A stretch of DNA of 64,000 nt from Omphiscola glabra (lineage: Eukaryota; Mollusca; Gastropoda; Lymnaeidae), in assembly GCA_964017045.1 (NCBI GenBank), contig OZ024796.1, positions 22,405,510-22,469,509 of the forward strand, given 5' to 3'. Below are positions 1 to 14,400 of the stretch, one piece after another. The notes under the pieces were generated by a model. The model had not been told where the DNA came from. It did no database searches and saw only the letters and a program-made list of their open reading frames with translations. Numbering within the stretch: the first letter of the stretch is position 1; each line of letters begins with the position of its first letter. The translations under genes were made by a program, and so were the position numbers.

Positions 1-276
1 TGTGTGTTAGAGTTGGACAATGAAATTTTGGGTCATGAAAAAGAAATTTAAATAAACATTGCCGTTAAAACTAAAATTTAAAATAAATAAATAAATAAAA
101 TAACAGCAAATTTTGATATCAGACTTCCTTAAGAAAATTGTGAGCGAAAATAACACATCATTTTCATATCCACTTTCATTTTTAAAATTCTTAATCATCA
201 GTGTTATGTTTTTATCATAAATTAATACATCAGTTGAAAAAAATAAATAATGCCCCCCCAGGTGTATGTCTTTTAA
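1..276. other. NIPBL intron sequence, nothing recognised
   Basis: AT-rich sequence to the left of the piggyBac remnant. I see no coding exon, RNA gene or repeat end, apart from a short (aaat)n run near 80-98. Confidence 0.6.
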
Positions 277-2061
277 CCCATTCAATCCAGTAACAGCCAT
301 ATCCAGCCACTACCGCTTCAACCCCCGTAATGGCCAAACCCGGCCACAAAATATACAGCTCAGGGTTTGCAAACTTTGATAAATGACGGCGCTGGGCCCT
401 CTCATTTAAATGAAAATGATGAACAATTGGAAACTGTTATAGATTTTGATTTTATTAATAACGGGGAAAGTGACAATTCTGATACTATTGATGAAGATAT
501 TAGACAAGTATTAGCAGTACTAGGACTTAGTACTAGCAGTACTAGGGCTAGATCTAGAGCCAGTAGACAAGTCACTGAGGATGGTGATCATGTTGATTGT
601 GTGTGGTCAAGAATTTTGACTGAAGTAGACTTTCAGGAATTTACTGAACATGTAGGTCCAAGCAATTGTATTACTGCTAATGATTTATTCACGGCATATG
701 ACTATTTTTCACTGTTCATTCCTGATTAATTCTACAGACACTGTTACAGAAACTAATCGGTATGCACTGGAACAAGTATGAAGCCAGAGAAAGAGATTTC
801 CATTTATGACGCTAAGGTGGATTATACAGGACAATTAATTTTCTAACAATACATTCAAAATAAGCCTACTCCATGGGGCATTAAATTGTGGTGTGCCGCT
901 GATCTTTATGGTGGTTATTTGTTTCATTTCAATGTTTATACTGGGAAATCTGTTGTAAAGGTGTCCAATGGCCTGAGATATTTTGTTTTTACAATGGGTG
1001 AGCCTTATCTTGACAAGCATCACCATTTTTTCTATGACAATTATTTCACTAGTGTCAAGCTTGCCGAGGACTTACTTCAGCAAGGCACATATTCATGTGC
1101 GACTATTAGACCCCCTCACAAATGTTGGATGAAGGAACTAAAGAGCCTGAAGCTAAAAACATTGGCAACGGAATGCGATATAGGCAAATTGGAAACCTTG
1201 TCATATGTTTCTTTCATGACAAAAGGCTAGCTCAAGTTTTGTCGACAAATTCGCAGCCAACTATGTCGACATCACAGCAAAACACAGCTGATGGACGTGT
1301 TGATATCTAGATACAAACATCTGTCTACAATTACAACAAGGGTATGGGTGGTGTAGATCTCCATGATCAGTTAAGATCCGATGATCCCATTGGCAGAAGA
1401 GGTAGGAAATGGTGGAGGTCCATTCTTTGGTTTCTGCTTCAGGTTGCCACAATCAACAGCTTCATTGTGTACAAGTTCACTCAAAGGCATCCTGGTCAAA
1501 AATCGAAGACCAACTTGGACTTTCCCTGTGAGCTAATGCAGCAGCTCATGGCTGGATCATCTGCAAGGCACCTTACTGCGACTGCACCGAGCAGCCACTA
1601 GCACTAACACAGCTGACCACACAATGCATCAGCAAAGTATGGCAGGAAAAAAAACATGCTAACAATTTTCAAGAGTTAAGCGAAAGACCCCTACAAACAT
1701 CCAATGGATGCCTCCTATGAAAAGTTCATTTGTGTATAGGACACTGCTTTGCAGCCTTTCACAATAATCTAACCTAAAATAAATATAAATTCTTGTTAGG
1801 TACACTCGTTTTTTCTCTTCAATTGTTATTCTGTCATTTCATCTTACAAAAATCATTATCATACAAAATGATCCAATGATAATTATTCATATGGAGCAAT
1901 CATTTCTGAATACAATACATTTTATTTCATGTAATTATGTGGCAAAATAAATTTGTTATTATTTTTTTCCTGAAACAACCTGCGCTAAGTGCATAGTTAT
2001 TTCCCCTTGGCTGGGAATTAAGAGTATAAAATTTTAGAGTGACCGGGATTGAATAGGTTTA
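273..2061 (+). mobile_element. Degenerate piggyBac-type transposon
   Basis: A TTAA at 273-276 is followed by CCCATTCAATCC. At the other end the mirror sequence GGGATTGAATAGG runs into TTTA (2058-2061), probably a mutated TTAA. These are imperfect terminal inverted repeats with the TTAA target typical of piggyBac. The 1.78 kb between them holds a broken transposase. It is shorter than typical autonomous piggyBac elements (about 2.4 kb). It lies in a NIPBL intron, antisense to that gene. Confidence 0.8.
367..1600 (+). pseudogene. piggyBac transposase pseudogene
   Basis: Four broken stretches match the piggyBac/PGBD transposase in order. At 367-729 an acidic N-terminal part ends YDYFSLFIPD. At 886-1130 come KMWCAADLYGGYLFHFNVYTGK-like sequence and HHHFFYDNYFTSVKLAEDLL, the RNase-H-like core. 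At 1122-1260 are the ICFFHDKR and LSTNSQP regions in another frame. At 1344-1480 GMGGVDLHDQLRS is followed by RKWWRSILWFLL. Stops and frameshifts separate them, and the segment between 729 and 886 is deleted or scrambled. The C-terminal Cys-rich finger of the family is not seen. It cannot encode an active protein. Confidence 0.9.
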
Positions 2062-2328
2062 GATACATTTCCTATGTGAAAGTATACAAATTTTTCTGGA
2101 ATGAAATGAAGTAGAAGTTAGTTTATAAATTTTAAGAAATAATGTTGATACAATACTGAATTCAATTTGCAGTTTATAAAAGAAAAATGAAAAAAGTTTT
2201 CAGCTCTAACCATAAAATAAGAAGCTTTAAAAGCTCCTTTGTACATATCCTTAGAGTTGGGGAATGTAATTCACCTTAGTAACAAATTTTATATTTCACT
2301 TGCAATAATAAAAAACAAAAGGTCTTAC

Positions 2329-2480
2329 TTTTGTTTCACCCATGTCTTTGGAATCAAAATCAAAATGCTTGCATAGGAGCCCAACTGTAAAGAGAGCCCT
2401 GAGAAGAGTTGGACGTCTTGTCTTCAGTGTAGGACAATCTTTATTAACTTTGTTATCATACATCAGTTTTGCAAGCACGC
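2329..2480 (-). CDS. NIPBL: NIPBL coding exon 34 (last in window)
   Basis: Residues 1433-1483: TRRPTLLRALFTVGLLCKHF then DFDSKDMGETK, matching vertebrate NKPALLRSLFTVGALCRHFDFD. It ends in phase 0 at a GTAAG donor. No later exon was found between 2328 and 1, so the rest lies beyond the edge. Confidence 0.96.
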
Positions 2481-5400
2481 CTAATAAAAATATTTTAAAA
2501 AAATGTTATATACCATATAAATATAAGTATAATAAGTCATTAGCTTATTTTAATCATATATTTTTAAAGAAAAAAATTTCAAGAGAAAAAACTAGGTAAC
2601 AAATAAATTAATCTTAAATATCAAAGGTGTAGCCTTGTAAAATAGACAAAAAGCATAAACATTTCCAATGAATAAAAGCTATTATGAATTTCAAGAAATA
2701 TACAGCTTATGTCTGATCAAGGAGAATATTAACAAACAATGAACTTATGTCAAATAAGTATGCCTCAGGGTTTACTTATTATTTATATTGAAGAATACAG
2801 GCCTGCAAAGTCAAAGTGACCTCAGATTTTATTTTAAGTGCCAGTCATCTTTATTGCAAAATGAATTCTTTTTACAGAGAAAAATTCTAGTTTTTTTTTT
2901 TACATCAATCAGCTGGCCCAGATATAATGTTGAAGACTACCATTTAATAAGGTAGGAATATTTAGTATTCTATGCATTAATGTTTTAAACACAACCTTTC
3001 CATGGAAATGTTTAGTTAGCTGAAAAATATGTTATCCCAAACCCCCAGTTCAGATTATTTTGTATAATGAACACTCTACGGTAGTTATTAATTTTACGAC
3101 AATTATACAAATTTACCATAAAACTTTTTGAAACAGTCTCTGACTAACTCATAGTTGTGGCTCACATCATTAACAACAGCTCCTAAACAACTCACACAAC
3201 TTTGAACTACCTGTAAAGGAACATTACCATGTTAACAGAATTATTTATTTGAATAAAAGACTCAATCCAAAAAATGCATGGCAAGTAAATAACCCTTACT
3301 TACTACATCCACATGTTACATTAGCCCAACACACAAAAATAAACAACTTGGTAATAATAAAAGGTGTCAACTTAATATTTTCAAGTTACTTCCATAAATG
3401 AATACAACAAATCTTGTAGAGATGAATTTTATTATAATAAACATATCTTTCTATAACCACAATGTGAAATAGAAATGTGAACCAACAATTTTAAAATTTT
3501 GTGTTTAAAATTTTGTTTGGTGACTTAAGTCAGGGCATATAAGATACTTCTTCACATTATTTCACAGTTGATTGTGAGTGTATTACAGTTTTACTGTCAC
3601 TCGTGTTATTTTGGCAAGATGTGCATAATGAAGTTTTTAGAACTTTTGATTGTGTTGATATGAGCTTACCATCATCCCATGTTTCAAAATTAATTTGACC
3701 AAATCCTCCTCTACTTGAGCCAAAAAAGATTCACTTGGATGATCCATTAATGGTATGACAAGCTCAAGGATCCGTGCCACATAGTGAAGAACCATGACAT
3801 CTCCCTGAGTCTGAGAAGATAAAGCACAATTCTTGACTTCTAAATTATCCCCTTATAAATTTAGCCTGTGTCCCTAACAAAGATTAAATGAATTAAGTTG
3901 CTAAAATTTGACTTTTTATATGCCTATAGAATGGCCGCGTAAGTTACTGTATGAGATATTTTCCTTTTTTCTGCATGGACCAGATGTACAATGCACAGAT
4001 TTTTTTTTTTACTGTTGATGTTTCATATTACCTTTATTGACATGACATTTTCAATTGTAACTCAAAGGCTGTCTATGTGAGGCAGATCCAGAAACTTACA
4101 ATTCATTATTAAATAAGAAGCATAAAAGTAATGCAATATTTTTCAACCATGGCTTAACTATATTAAATTCTATGACTTGTTGAACCATAATGTGCCAATT
4201 TAAAATAAATTTATTTTTATCAAGTTATAACATACATTGCACTTAATGTCAAGGTAAGGCTGCAGTGTAGTTGCATGTTCCACCATAAGATCTGGCTTGA
4301 TTTTACTGAACAGGTGTAGAGTTGATAGACAGCCAACAAGTCGACTACTGACTGTTCGACCCTCAGATTTTTCTAGGTAAAAATAGGTTACATAAATATA
4401 AAGCAGCTAATATTTATGTTGCAACCAATGTAATAAAGTGTAATGAAAAAAATGGATTGGGGTAGGTGAAAGCATGTAAAGAAAACAAAATAGATTGAGG
4501 AAGGGTGTGGTTTCAGTCGATTTATATACTGAAAAGAATTGAATGAGGTGCATGATTTAATGTTTTAGTTATTTTGTTCATGTCACACATATCTGACTTT
4601 CTGCTTAATGAAGAATGCTTAAAAGTTGAGAAATGATATGATTAGAATAACCATTCTAGAAAACTATTCAATTCTTAGAATAATAGCTTTATAACATTTC
4701 AATATAACTCCTTTGTCGGTTTTAAGTCACGGGCCCCCCAAGGCTCTGTGCTAGGCTCCTGTTTGTTCCTAGCATACATCAATGACCTGCCCGAGAATCT
4801 GACCTCCCAAGCAAGACTTTGCAGATGACACTGCGGTGTACAAGGTGATCGCCAACAGTTCTGACCAGGACCAGCTACAGTACAACAGGACTTCCATCTC
4901 ATCCTGCCAAGTGCCAGACCCTTCTTGAGAAGTAGAGTCCCTCTACACCCCCCTTTTGAACTGCATGGCCATATGTTTGAGCCAGTTTCCTCAGTGTTAC
5001 CATTCATAGAGAGGTTCCCTGGTACAATGTGTACAAATGGGCAAACAAGACTCTAGGGTGCCTAAGGTGAAATAAGGATCAGCAACTCCAGTGTGAAAGA
5101 AAGTCTATAAAGCCTTTGCCCAACTGCTTTTGGATAATGTACCACCAGTCTGGGACCCATTCACCCAGAAGAGCTTCGAACGACGGGCAGAATGCTGGAA
5201 ACACTGGGCTCATCATCATTGGAAGAATGGTGGTGATTTTCCAGGCTCTCCATGATGTTCAAGATAAAAAATGGCCTGGAACACTGCTCCAGCACTAAAC
5301 AGAAACCAGTCTCCATGGACAGCGACAAGGCCATGACAGGCACTTCCGGCTTATAACAGCAGGAACACAGTACAGGAACTGCTCATTCCTGCCAAAGACA

Positions 5401-8400
5401 GTCGGGGAATGGAACAAGCTTCCAAAAAGAACAGTTGAGGTGACAACACTCCACACATTTGTGTCTATTTGCCTCCTGCCTTCCAACCCCCAGTTCCTGA
5501 TACCCTTGCAACCAGGTGAAGTATCCTCTTCAATATCATGCAAAGAAACATCGCAAACCCCCTCTTCATACATAGGAGCCAGAAAGATCAATACATTGAT
5601 TGTGGGCCCTCAAGATAAAGAAGAATATGTCTAACTATATATACTTGATCTTAAACTAATTTTATATAAACCAAAATTTCGGCACATTACTGAATACAGA
5701 TTATTTTAAATTTACACATGATTCACATTTTTAGAATAACAAAATTTAATGGAAAAGTTCTATACTGGGCTAAATTTTAATAAATCATGAATAGATAAGA
5801 TTCCACAATTTTTTTTAACTTTCATGCATCTAAGTCAGTGATAATATAATTGTGAAATGCTTGATAAAAAAAAGCATTTAGAAAATTCAAAGATATTGTA
5901 AATTAACTCACCAACACTTTTCTCCTCTATTCTCAAGACATTTTCAACAAGGCAATCAACAATCTGCTTGCATGCTGTTATAGCTGCTTTATTATAATTG
6001 CCATCATCATCTTTCTTCAGCAGCTGGAATTCGGAAAGATAAAAAATCTTAGCTGAATTTTAAACCCAAGCCAGTCATTATCTGATCTGATTTTTAATTT
6101 ATTATGCAATTTTTATAATATAAGGTTAAATCTACTTTTATAATTTAATTTTAGCTTAGACCTATCCTTATCTGTGTACATATAACTCATGCTTTTCAAT
6201 CAATACCATTTAAAGTTTGATACATTCCAGCAAAACAAAACTAAAATGGTGTATTTTGGGGGGAAATTTTCTGGAGCGTATGACATGTAAAAAATTGTTT
6301 TTAAAAATTATATATCAATTATAGCTGTAAAAGAATGCATATATATCAAATATAGCTTTGAAAGAAATGCTAATATGTCAAATATAGCTGTCAAAGAAAT
6401 GCCTATATATATATATATATAAAACATAGTTGTCAAACAAATTCCCATATATAATTCTGTTGTGTCTATGCCATGAATATAAAATTCTGGAAAAGAATAA
6501 ATTAAGACTAGAAAATTTTTGCACTTTTTGTCCCCATGAATATAAAATAGTTTATATAAAAATAAATAGTATTTCTTTGTAGATGTCACAAATGACAAAA
6601 GAAGTCATTTGATGATGATGAGTGTAAGAAATGTTGTAACAACTCTGACCACATCAATAACACTTACAAGAGAGGACCAACAAGTTAAAGAAACTATAAG
6701 TAGTGACCTGACCATTTCACACTTGCAGGAGTTTGAAGCTGCTGCCAGTGGTTCTCAGAACTGCAATTCATTACTATCGGCATCACTCAGATTTGATACT
6801 GATATATCAAAACAATAGCAATTTTGGCTGTGATATGGCAATCAATGATTTTGATTTGGATCGATATATTAAGTCAACATCTCAACTGTCAGATGTTTTA
6901 ATATATTGTTTACTCACAAACCCATACCAACCAATAGCTAGTTACAATTTCAGTGAGGACTGACATGGCAATAAACATTGTTTTTGGTATGGCTGGCTTA
7001 ATCAGTTTTCTCTGTGGCTGCCTGTTCTACTTATCTTAAAAGTCCAGTATGTATCGTTTGTAATTTTTTCCCTGCAACCCATTCATCGCTGGTACCAAGA
7101 TGCATTTATAGCAACATCTTTCTCTAAGTACAATGTGCTCGAATTCGTGAAAGTTTAGTGGCACAAAGGTGCTCAGTAGGATGCAACAGCATTCTTGAGC
7201 ATCATTAGGAATCTAGAAAGACATATCTTATGTCAGATAGACAAGTCTATTTCAATCAATGTGGTCTGGGCTTGACAAAATTACTTGGACAAGGATATGA
7301 CAGCCGTTTCACAAATGGCAGGAAAGGAAGGAGGTGTTCAGATGAATATACGCAAGATTTTACCAAAAGCAGATTTGCTATGCGGATAGGCTTAATTTGG
7401 TGGTTAATGATTTAAATTCAGTTGTTCAAGTGCATAATGCTATTGGTACAATAAAAAGTTTCATTAAGTTTTTTAAACAAAGCATAAAGCCCCAAAGTTC
7501 CATTGGTCCGTGAAACTCAATGGTCTGCAAATATAAAAGCATTCACATTTTTTGTGAGAATTTGGAGGTGATGCAATCAATTGCACAATCGGGTAACACA
7601 TGACATGGATAAAACGTGACAAGATGCTCACCAGCTATTGTGTTCATATTCTTCGCCTACATTTCTCAAATGTCATGTGATTATCTTTACAAACTCAGTG
7701 ATATTGGTACTAGAAACTCAATCATTACAAGCCATACTGCTGGATTTGGTAAGTGTACATAAACATATTTGTAAAGCAACAAATATTTTCCGTGAACATT
7801 GTCAGAATGTTAAAACTCATTTAAGTAAAATATTAATGAATAAGTCTTGGCTCTTGCAGCTTTAGTTAGCATTGAGATAAAGAGCCCTCGTATCTATGTA
7901 GGACAAGCTTGAAACTCAAATGACAAGAGTGAAGATCCAGACGCTGAAGAAGTCTACTTTAGACAAACAATATTTGTTCCGTACTTTTATACTATCATCT
8001 CTGACCAACCTTTTATCTGGAGACAACAGTCCCCTGTTCCATCTACTCAGACTTCACCCTGCTATAATGACATGTCTTAATAATTGCGAATTTAAGAAGT
8101 GTTAATATCATTACTAGTTTGTACTCAATTGATGTGAGCTTGAAGCAATAAATTGGTTTGACTTTTTGAGCATGCAGCAACAATCACAAGATATTAAAAA
8201 TGACCTTTTCGCATCAATTGGCCAAGCTTTTCTTATTACACTTACTTTACCAACAAAAAAATGCACCGCAGAGCATTCCTATAGTACCCTTAGATGAGTC
8301 AAAACTTGACTTTGTTTGACAATGACTGACGAATGTCTTTCAGGGTTGTGTTAACTTAGTGTAAATTGTTTGTGAACAGAAAATATGCAGAGTTCAGGCA

Positions 8401-11400
8401 GAAAGTAACTGAAATATTTGGAAAGGATAAATGCAGACTTCAATTCCCTTTCAATGCTTGAAATTAAAGAATATCAAGAAATGTGTGGGTCTATTAGCTG
8501 TAGAGTTTATATCAGACCTGCACAACATACTGCCTGGGGGTCACATGCGGCCTGCCAGTGAAGTAACAAAATATTCTTTATTATTATTTTTTTCTTACTA
8601 GCTTCCCACCCCCGGGTGTCCTATTTTCTTTTGGCAGCACAAGTTTTTCATAAAGTATTACGGCCCGCCTTACATTTTGAGCTGTGCAGGCCTGGTTTAT
8701 ATTATAAGCTTACTAATTTATGTTAAGAATATTTTTTTTCAAAATGACTGTTTTATGTTTGTAAAAAATCTAATTTAAAAAGTAGGTCACAATTATTACT
8801 TAGGCCTGTACTCTTCAGCTCTCAATTATATGTTTATATTATGAAAAAGAATGTATAAAGCTTTTTAACAAACCAGTAAAATGAAACCAGTAACATAAAA
8901 TAAAATACATCATTTTGATTATTTCAAATAAAATAATGGAGAAGATTTTTGTCCATAACATGATTTATAGGTTCTGAAGGAGTAAACATGAACTTACATT
9001 TTCTAATAATTGCTCAAAGAACTCATAACTTGTGTCCTTGGCAGCAGCAACCTGTAAAATTTGATTGACATAAAACAAAAGTAGTAATTACTTTTTAAAT
9101 AAAGTCTATTACCATTTCAACTTAAAAAACAGAAGAAAACAAATTATAAGTATATATTATTACAGAAATCTATTATTTGATTGGATGGAGCAATTTCCTT
9201 TTGTCTTTCCTTTTATAATGGAAATTTCTTTTTTAATTTCTATGTTCTATAACTGTTTCCATAAGGCAAGGTTTGTGCTATAATTTGCTTCCATGATTAT
9301 GTTTCTCTCAGCATATTATGCTGATCACCTAACAGTGAGCATGTTCATTCCACAGATGAGAGAATAAGATAGCATTGGTATACACCATTTTTACAATTGG
9401 AAATCTGAATGAGCCTTGTCAGAGGAAATTATATGTGTTATAATTATTTTTACAAGAAAATGAGGTATTTATATCAATCTTTTTGTTACTGTCTTTCTAA
9501 AACAATTTGTTGTGGCGCTAAAGTGCCGTAAGAATGAATATTAAAAAAGAAGCTATATATGTAAAGAAAGTGGTATAAAGAGGCTTCCCACATAATTAAG
9601 GCCCATTAACTATTCTGCTTAGAAACTGACCATTCCCTGAAGTGAGATTGAATGGTGCTCTGGCCAGATTTTCACAGGTATCTGTATAATGACACATAAT
9701 ATGACTTTCTATGGGTTAATGAGGCACAAGAATAACAATGTTAACTATTTTACACACCACATCTGTTATGTTCACAACTTTTTGAACAAGCTTCTCTGTG
9801 TCTTTGTCACGGGATCCTAATGGCGTAAACCACATAGTTTGAAAGACTTCATTAACTAGTTTCTGCAAAAACAACAAATTAACTTATGAGTGAGATTTAT
9901 AAAAAATAACTATATACACACAAAAAATACAATTTAAAAAATTGTTTGCATTATCATGCTTTGAAAGATATGCTAACTTAAATCTTTCACAATTTTCGTA
10001 TCTATTTAAAATCATTATTACTTTATTGAAAGAAAAACTGTTTAAGCAAGCAAAAATAAGGTACAATTTTTTTAAAAAGATTTTCATTAATTAAGAATTT
10101 GACATTAAAAAGTTTGCTTTCAGTCCTCTCATTGATAATTCATCAATGCATCTTATTATTTCCTTTTTGCAAAGGCAATTTTTGCCCCCAACATTTCAAC
10201 AAAATTATGCCAATATCAGAGGTTGCCAAATTCTTTCAAGTCCAGGTTTTCTCAAGGCACCCTATGACAAATCCTAATAATGGCACTGAAAAATGGTAAA
10301 TATTTGTATCTTCACGCACACTGTTTAGTCAAAATAATCCATTTTTTAAAACTAGAATCAAGATGAATTTTTAATAACTTCACTTGACTTAATCACACCA
10401 ATATTTAGTTAATACAATCTTTAAAAAATACTCTATATTATTGCTTATAATGAAATCATTATATAATGCCAAAAAGCTTTAAATGTCATATCCAAGAATG
10501 CGATCAGTTAATCTTGTTCCAATTTTGTTTAATATAATAGGAATGAACTTAACCCTTCCGGTACCAGGCGCGTCTTTTTGCAGTGACCTACTTTTTCCCT
10601 GAGGCCCAAGCGCGTCTATTTGCCACACAGAAAACGAGGCTATAACCTTTCACCTTAGTCTCGAGCAGAATGTTTTTTCGTTAGGGGAATAGTTGAATTT
10701 TATTTTGCCTTTTAAATTATGAAAATCAACCAATTACTGATTTTTTTGTGCCGATCTGTATTTGTTGTTTCCTTGGCGCTATTGATGACGACTTACGCCC
10801 ACATAGAGGAGATATCTATTATAATTAGAAAACGAAGATATAACCTTTCAACATAGTCTCGGGCAGAATGTTTATTCGTTACGGGAATGGTCGAATATTA
10901 TTTTACCTTTTAAATTATGAAAATAAACCAATTACTGATTTTTTTTTGTTGATCTGTATTTGTTGTTTCCGTGGCGCTACCTAGCACTATTGTTGATGAC
11001 GAATTATGCCCACTTGATGAAATCTTTTATTCTGAAACTATTATTGAGCTTTAATTGGGATTAGATTATTATTATTTTAAACAACCTTATCCATTTCTCA
11101 ACAGATAATTCTCTACATGTTATTATCAATTGTTTAAAAAAAAATTTAAAAAAAAATTATTTACAAACCTATCAAATTTTGGCTCATTTCAAAATAATGT
11201 CTGGGCCACCGGGAAAGTTAGCTAAAAGTAGGTCGGTACCGGAAGGGTTAAGAAATATTAAAAATAAAACGGTAAAACTAATATAACTGTCCCGATATCC
11301 TGCCAAGCGGGACTGTCAAATCTTATTGTAAAAAAACATTTTTATAAGGTAAGTTTAAACATTTTTTTTTTGTTATTGCTTTATGCCACCGGGGAAAGGG

Positions 11401-14400
11401 ATCCAACTTAGAATGGGAACACCCAATAATTGGATCCCACCTGGAAACAGGATCAAACTAAAAACAAGATGCAATCTGGAAACAGGATCTGGATTGCATC
11501 AGCAAACCTGATCACATCAGGGAATGAAATGTTTATAAAAGTTAGTTTTTTGAAGGATAAAATTTAAAATTTACTTTAGCAATGTATTTTTTAAAAGGTC
11601 CTTAAATTTGTGATGTAAACTAAATATTTAAGCTGTAATAAGTGAGTAATTGGTTAACACTTTTGAGTTATTGGTTTACACTAAGTTTGCTATCTGTCCG
11701 TTATTTATTATACCTTGAATTTCTTTTTCACTTTGTAGCTCCCCCGTGAGGAAGCCATGGGTCCCCAGGCGGCTGCAGGGCAGTTTGGGAACCTCTGCCG
11801 TATATACTGAACTAGGAAGACAGGTCTTAAATAAAATTTTCAATAAACAAGAATTACCTTGATGCCTTCCTCATCATTTACTCGTCGTATCATCTTCACA
11901 CACATTTCTGGGATTTTAGGAAAATCACTATGTTCAACACAAATATCTTTGAAGATGCGTATAACTCTCTTTCTAACACTAATGCCAGTATCCTGAAACA
12001 TATAAATTGTCAAGATATGCCACTGCTCTACTATTAAGAGGAAGTTTTTAAATTCTATAGAATAATTAACTATACGACATTACATAAATGACTAATAATT
12101 GTGACAATTATTAACTATCAAATTGATATTGCAATTTTGAAGCCCTTCTCTTCCTATTAATTTTTTTAATGCGTGTTTTAAATTCAAACAGGGAAATGTT
12201 GGAGAAGAGGCATGTGCTAGTCTAACTTGCTGTACTTGGTTTTAAAGTTCTTTTTAAAAATGAATTGCTGCATCACATATATAAATAACTGAAACAAAAA
12301 CAACAAGGTTTACTTAAAATTATAAAATACTGTTAACTTTTTTAAAAGAATAGCTAAATCCCTTTCAATCTTTCTGATGAACTTAATTTTATCTGTAGCA
12401 TCTTATTTCTTCCGTTTTTCAAACAAAACTAAAAGATATTTCCCTATAACTTATTATTATTACCAAAATTCTGTCTGAAAGCATATCATAATAGTTTGGA
12501 ATGAGGTCTGGTTGAATGAGGATAAATTTTCCAACTAATTCAATTGCTGCTTCTCTCACTGATGTAGATTGATCCAAGAACCTTCCATGCACACCACGCT
12601 GCATATCCGTCTGAAATAAATGCAAACTGTTAAACCAAACTCAGAATGTAACTGTAGTGAAGACAAGATGTTCTAATTCTTTTTCATTTTTCTTTCTTTT
12701 AGGTGCAAGAAAAATTGTAAAGAAATTTTTAAAAACTTCAAATGAAGAAAGATGAAAAAGATATGCCAATAAATTTTTTAAATTAAATATATAAAAAAAA
12801 AGGAGTTAAATATTAACATTAAGTTATGATGCAGGCTCAAAATAGTCAACAATAAATTTTTTAAACCTACCCGAGCAAGTATTCCTGGATCAGCTTCAAC
12901 TACTGCTGTAAGGCATTTCATGGCTTTGGTTCTCACAGCAACTGCTGTTTCACTCAAAACTTTAAGAATCTGCAAAGTGATTCATGCAAATATCTTTTGT
13001 ACAAGAAATATTGGGGGAAAACCCCATGGTGTTCAAGATTCTTTATTTTTCTTCTTCAATGTATTATATAAAATAAACTAAAAATTAGTGTTTGTGCCAA
13101 TGTAGGAGCTGACAAAAAAGGTGAAGAAGATTAAGTTATTTTATAGTATTATTTTATTACTGTTTTTTTAAATTTCAATAACTTTAAAATTGCCACCAAC
13201 AGATATAAGGCTATCATGATGATAAAAATGTAAAAAATACCTGTTCCAAAAAATGAATTAAAATATATACCTGGGTTAGATAAATGTCAAAGCTTTGAGC
13301 AAATGGACGTTTCGATGACAGGTATCTTGCCACTAAACATGCACTGTCATAGTCTAGTTTGGAACCAGCATGCCTGAAACATATGAAAATCCAATTTAAA
13401 CAAATAAAAAATTAAAATTTGTCAGGGTTCATAGGTGCAGAATTCACAAACTTTTCCCAAACCTCCAGAGACCTATTTATTATATTCTAAAATATACAAT
13501 TTTAAAAACCCAACTAATTATAGCATTGATACAAAATTCTTTATCACACTATTTTTGGAAATATATAACACACAACTCTGTAGAATGATATATAAATTTG
13601 ATTCAACTTAGTGCTCAAAAGTAATCTGTTGTTTGAATTAACAGTTTAAACATAGTAATCATGAATCATCAGGCACAGAATAATGAGGAAATGTCCTAGA
13701 CAAAATATTTTAAAATGACTTAGCAGCCCAGAGGCTTTGAAAAAAAAATGTGGTCAGCTTGATTTAAATATTCAACCACTCCATTTAATATTTACACAAA
13801 TAATACATCCTTTATAACATTAAAAATATTTCACTTTTTTTTAAAAACTGCATATCTCCTTCTTTGTCAGCAGTAAGTTTTTTGGAGTTTATGGAGTTAC
13901 TTCTTATATGATGCCTTTTCTTGTAATGTATTAAAGTGCAGATAAAAGAGAAGTCTCTTTTAAAGTCAGTCTCTTAAGGTCTTGCTGTTGGCTAAGGTAA
14001 CTAGACTGGATATGTCTGCTTCCAAAACCTTTTTTTTGGATTTCAACTCCTGCACTATATTTATTTCAAGCTTTTTTTAAAAACTTGTAATGACAGCCTC
14101 ATTTTGTAATGATGAAGTTATATTACTTGTAGGCTGGAGGTATTAATATGTAGCTGTATTCTCATTTATTAACGATTTTCACAGTTTTCACAATATCTCC
14201 CAAAACACGAAGCAGAACGTCCAGATTTGATATCACTATATTTTATTTACCGAAATGTACAATAATATTAGATCTCCCTCACTGGAGAAAAGATAAGATA
14301 TACTGTCTTATTCCTTCACACATATAAATCTCATAATTACTTCGAATACTCAATACAACGTTATGAGATAAAACAATGGTTTGTGGCAAGAGCCAAAAGT

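Noticed and set aside
1..2328. Next NIPBL exon
   Set aside because: No minus-strand frame with a matching phase and vertebrate similarity was found; the region is taken up by a piggyBac remnant.
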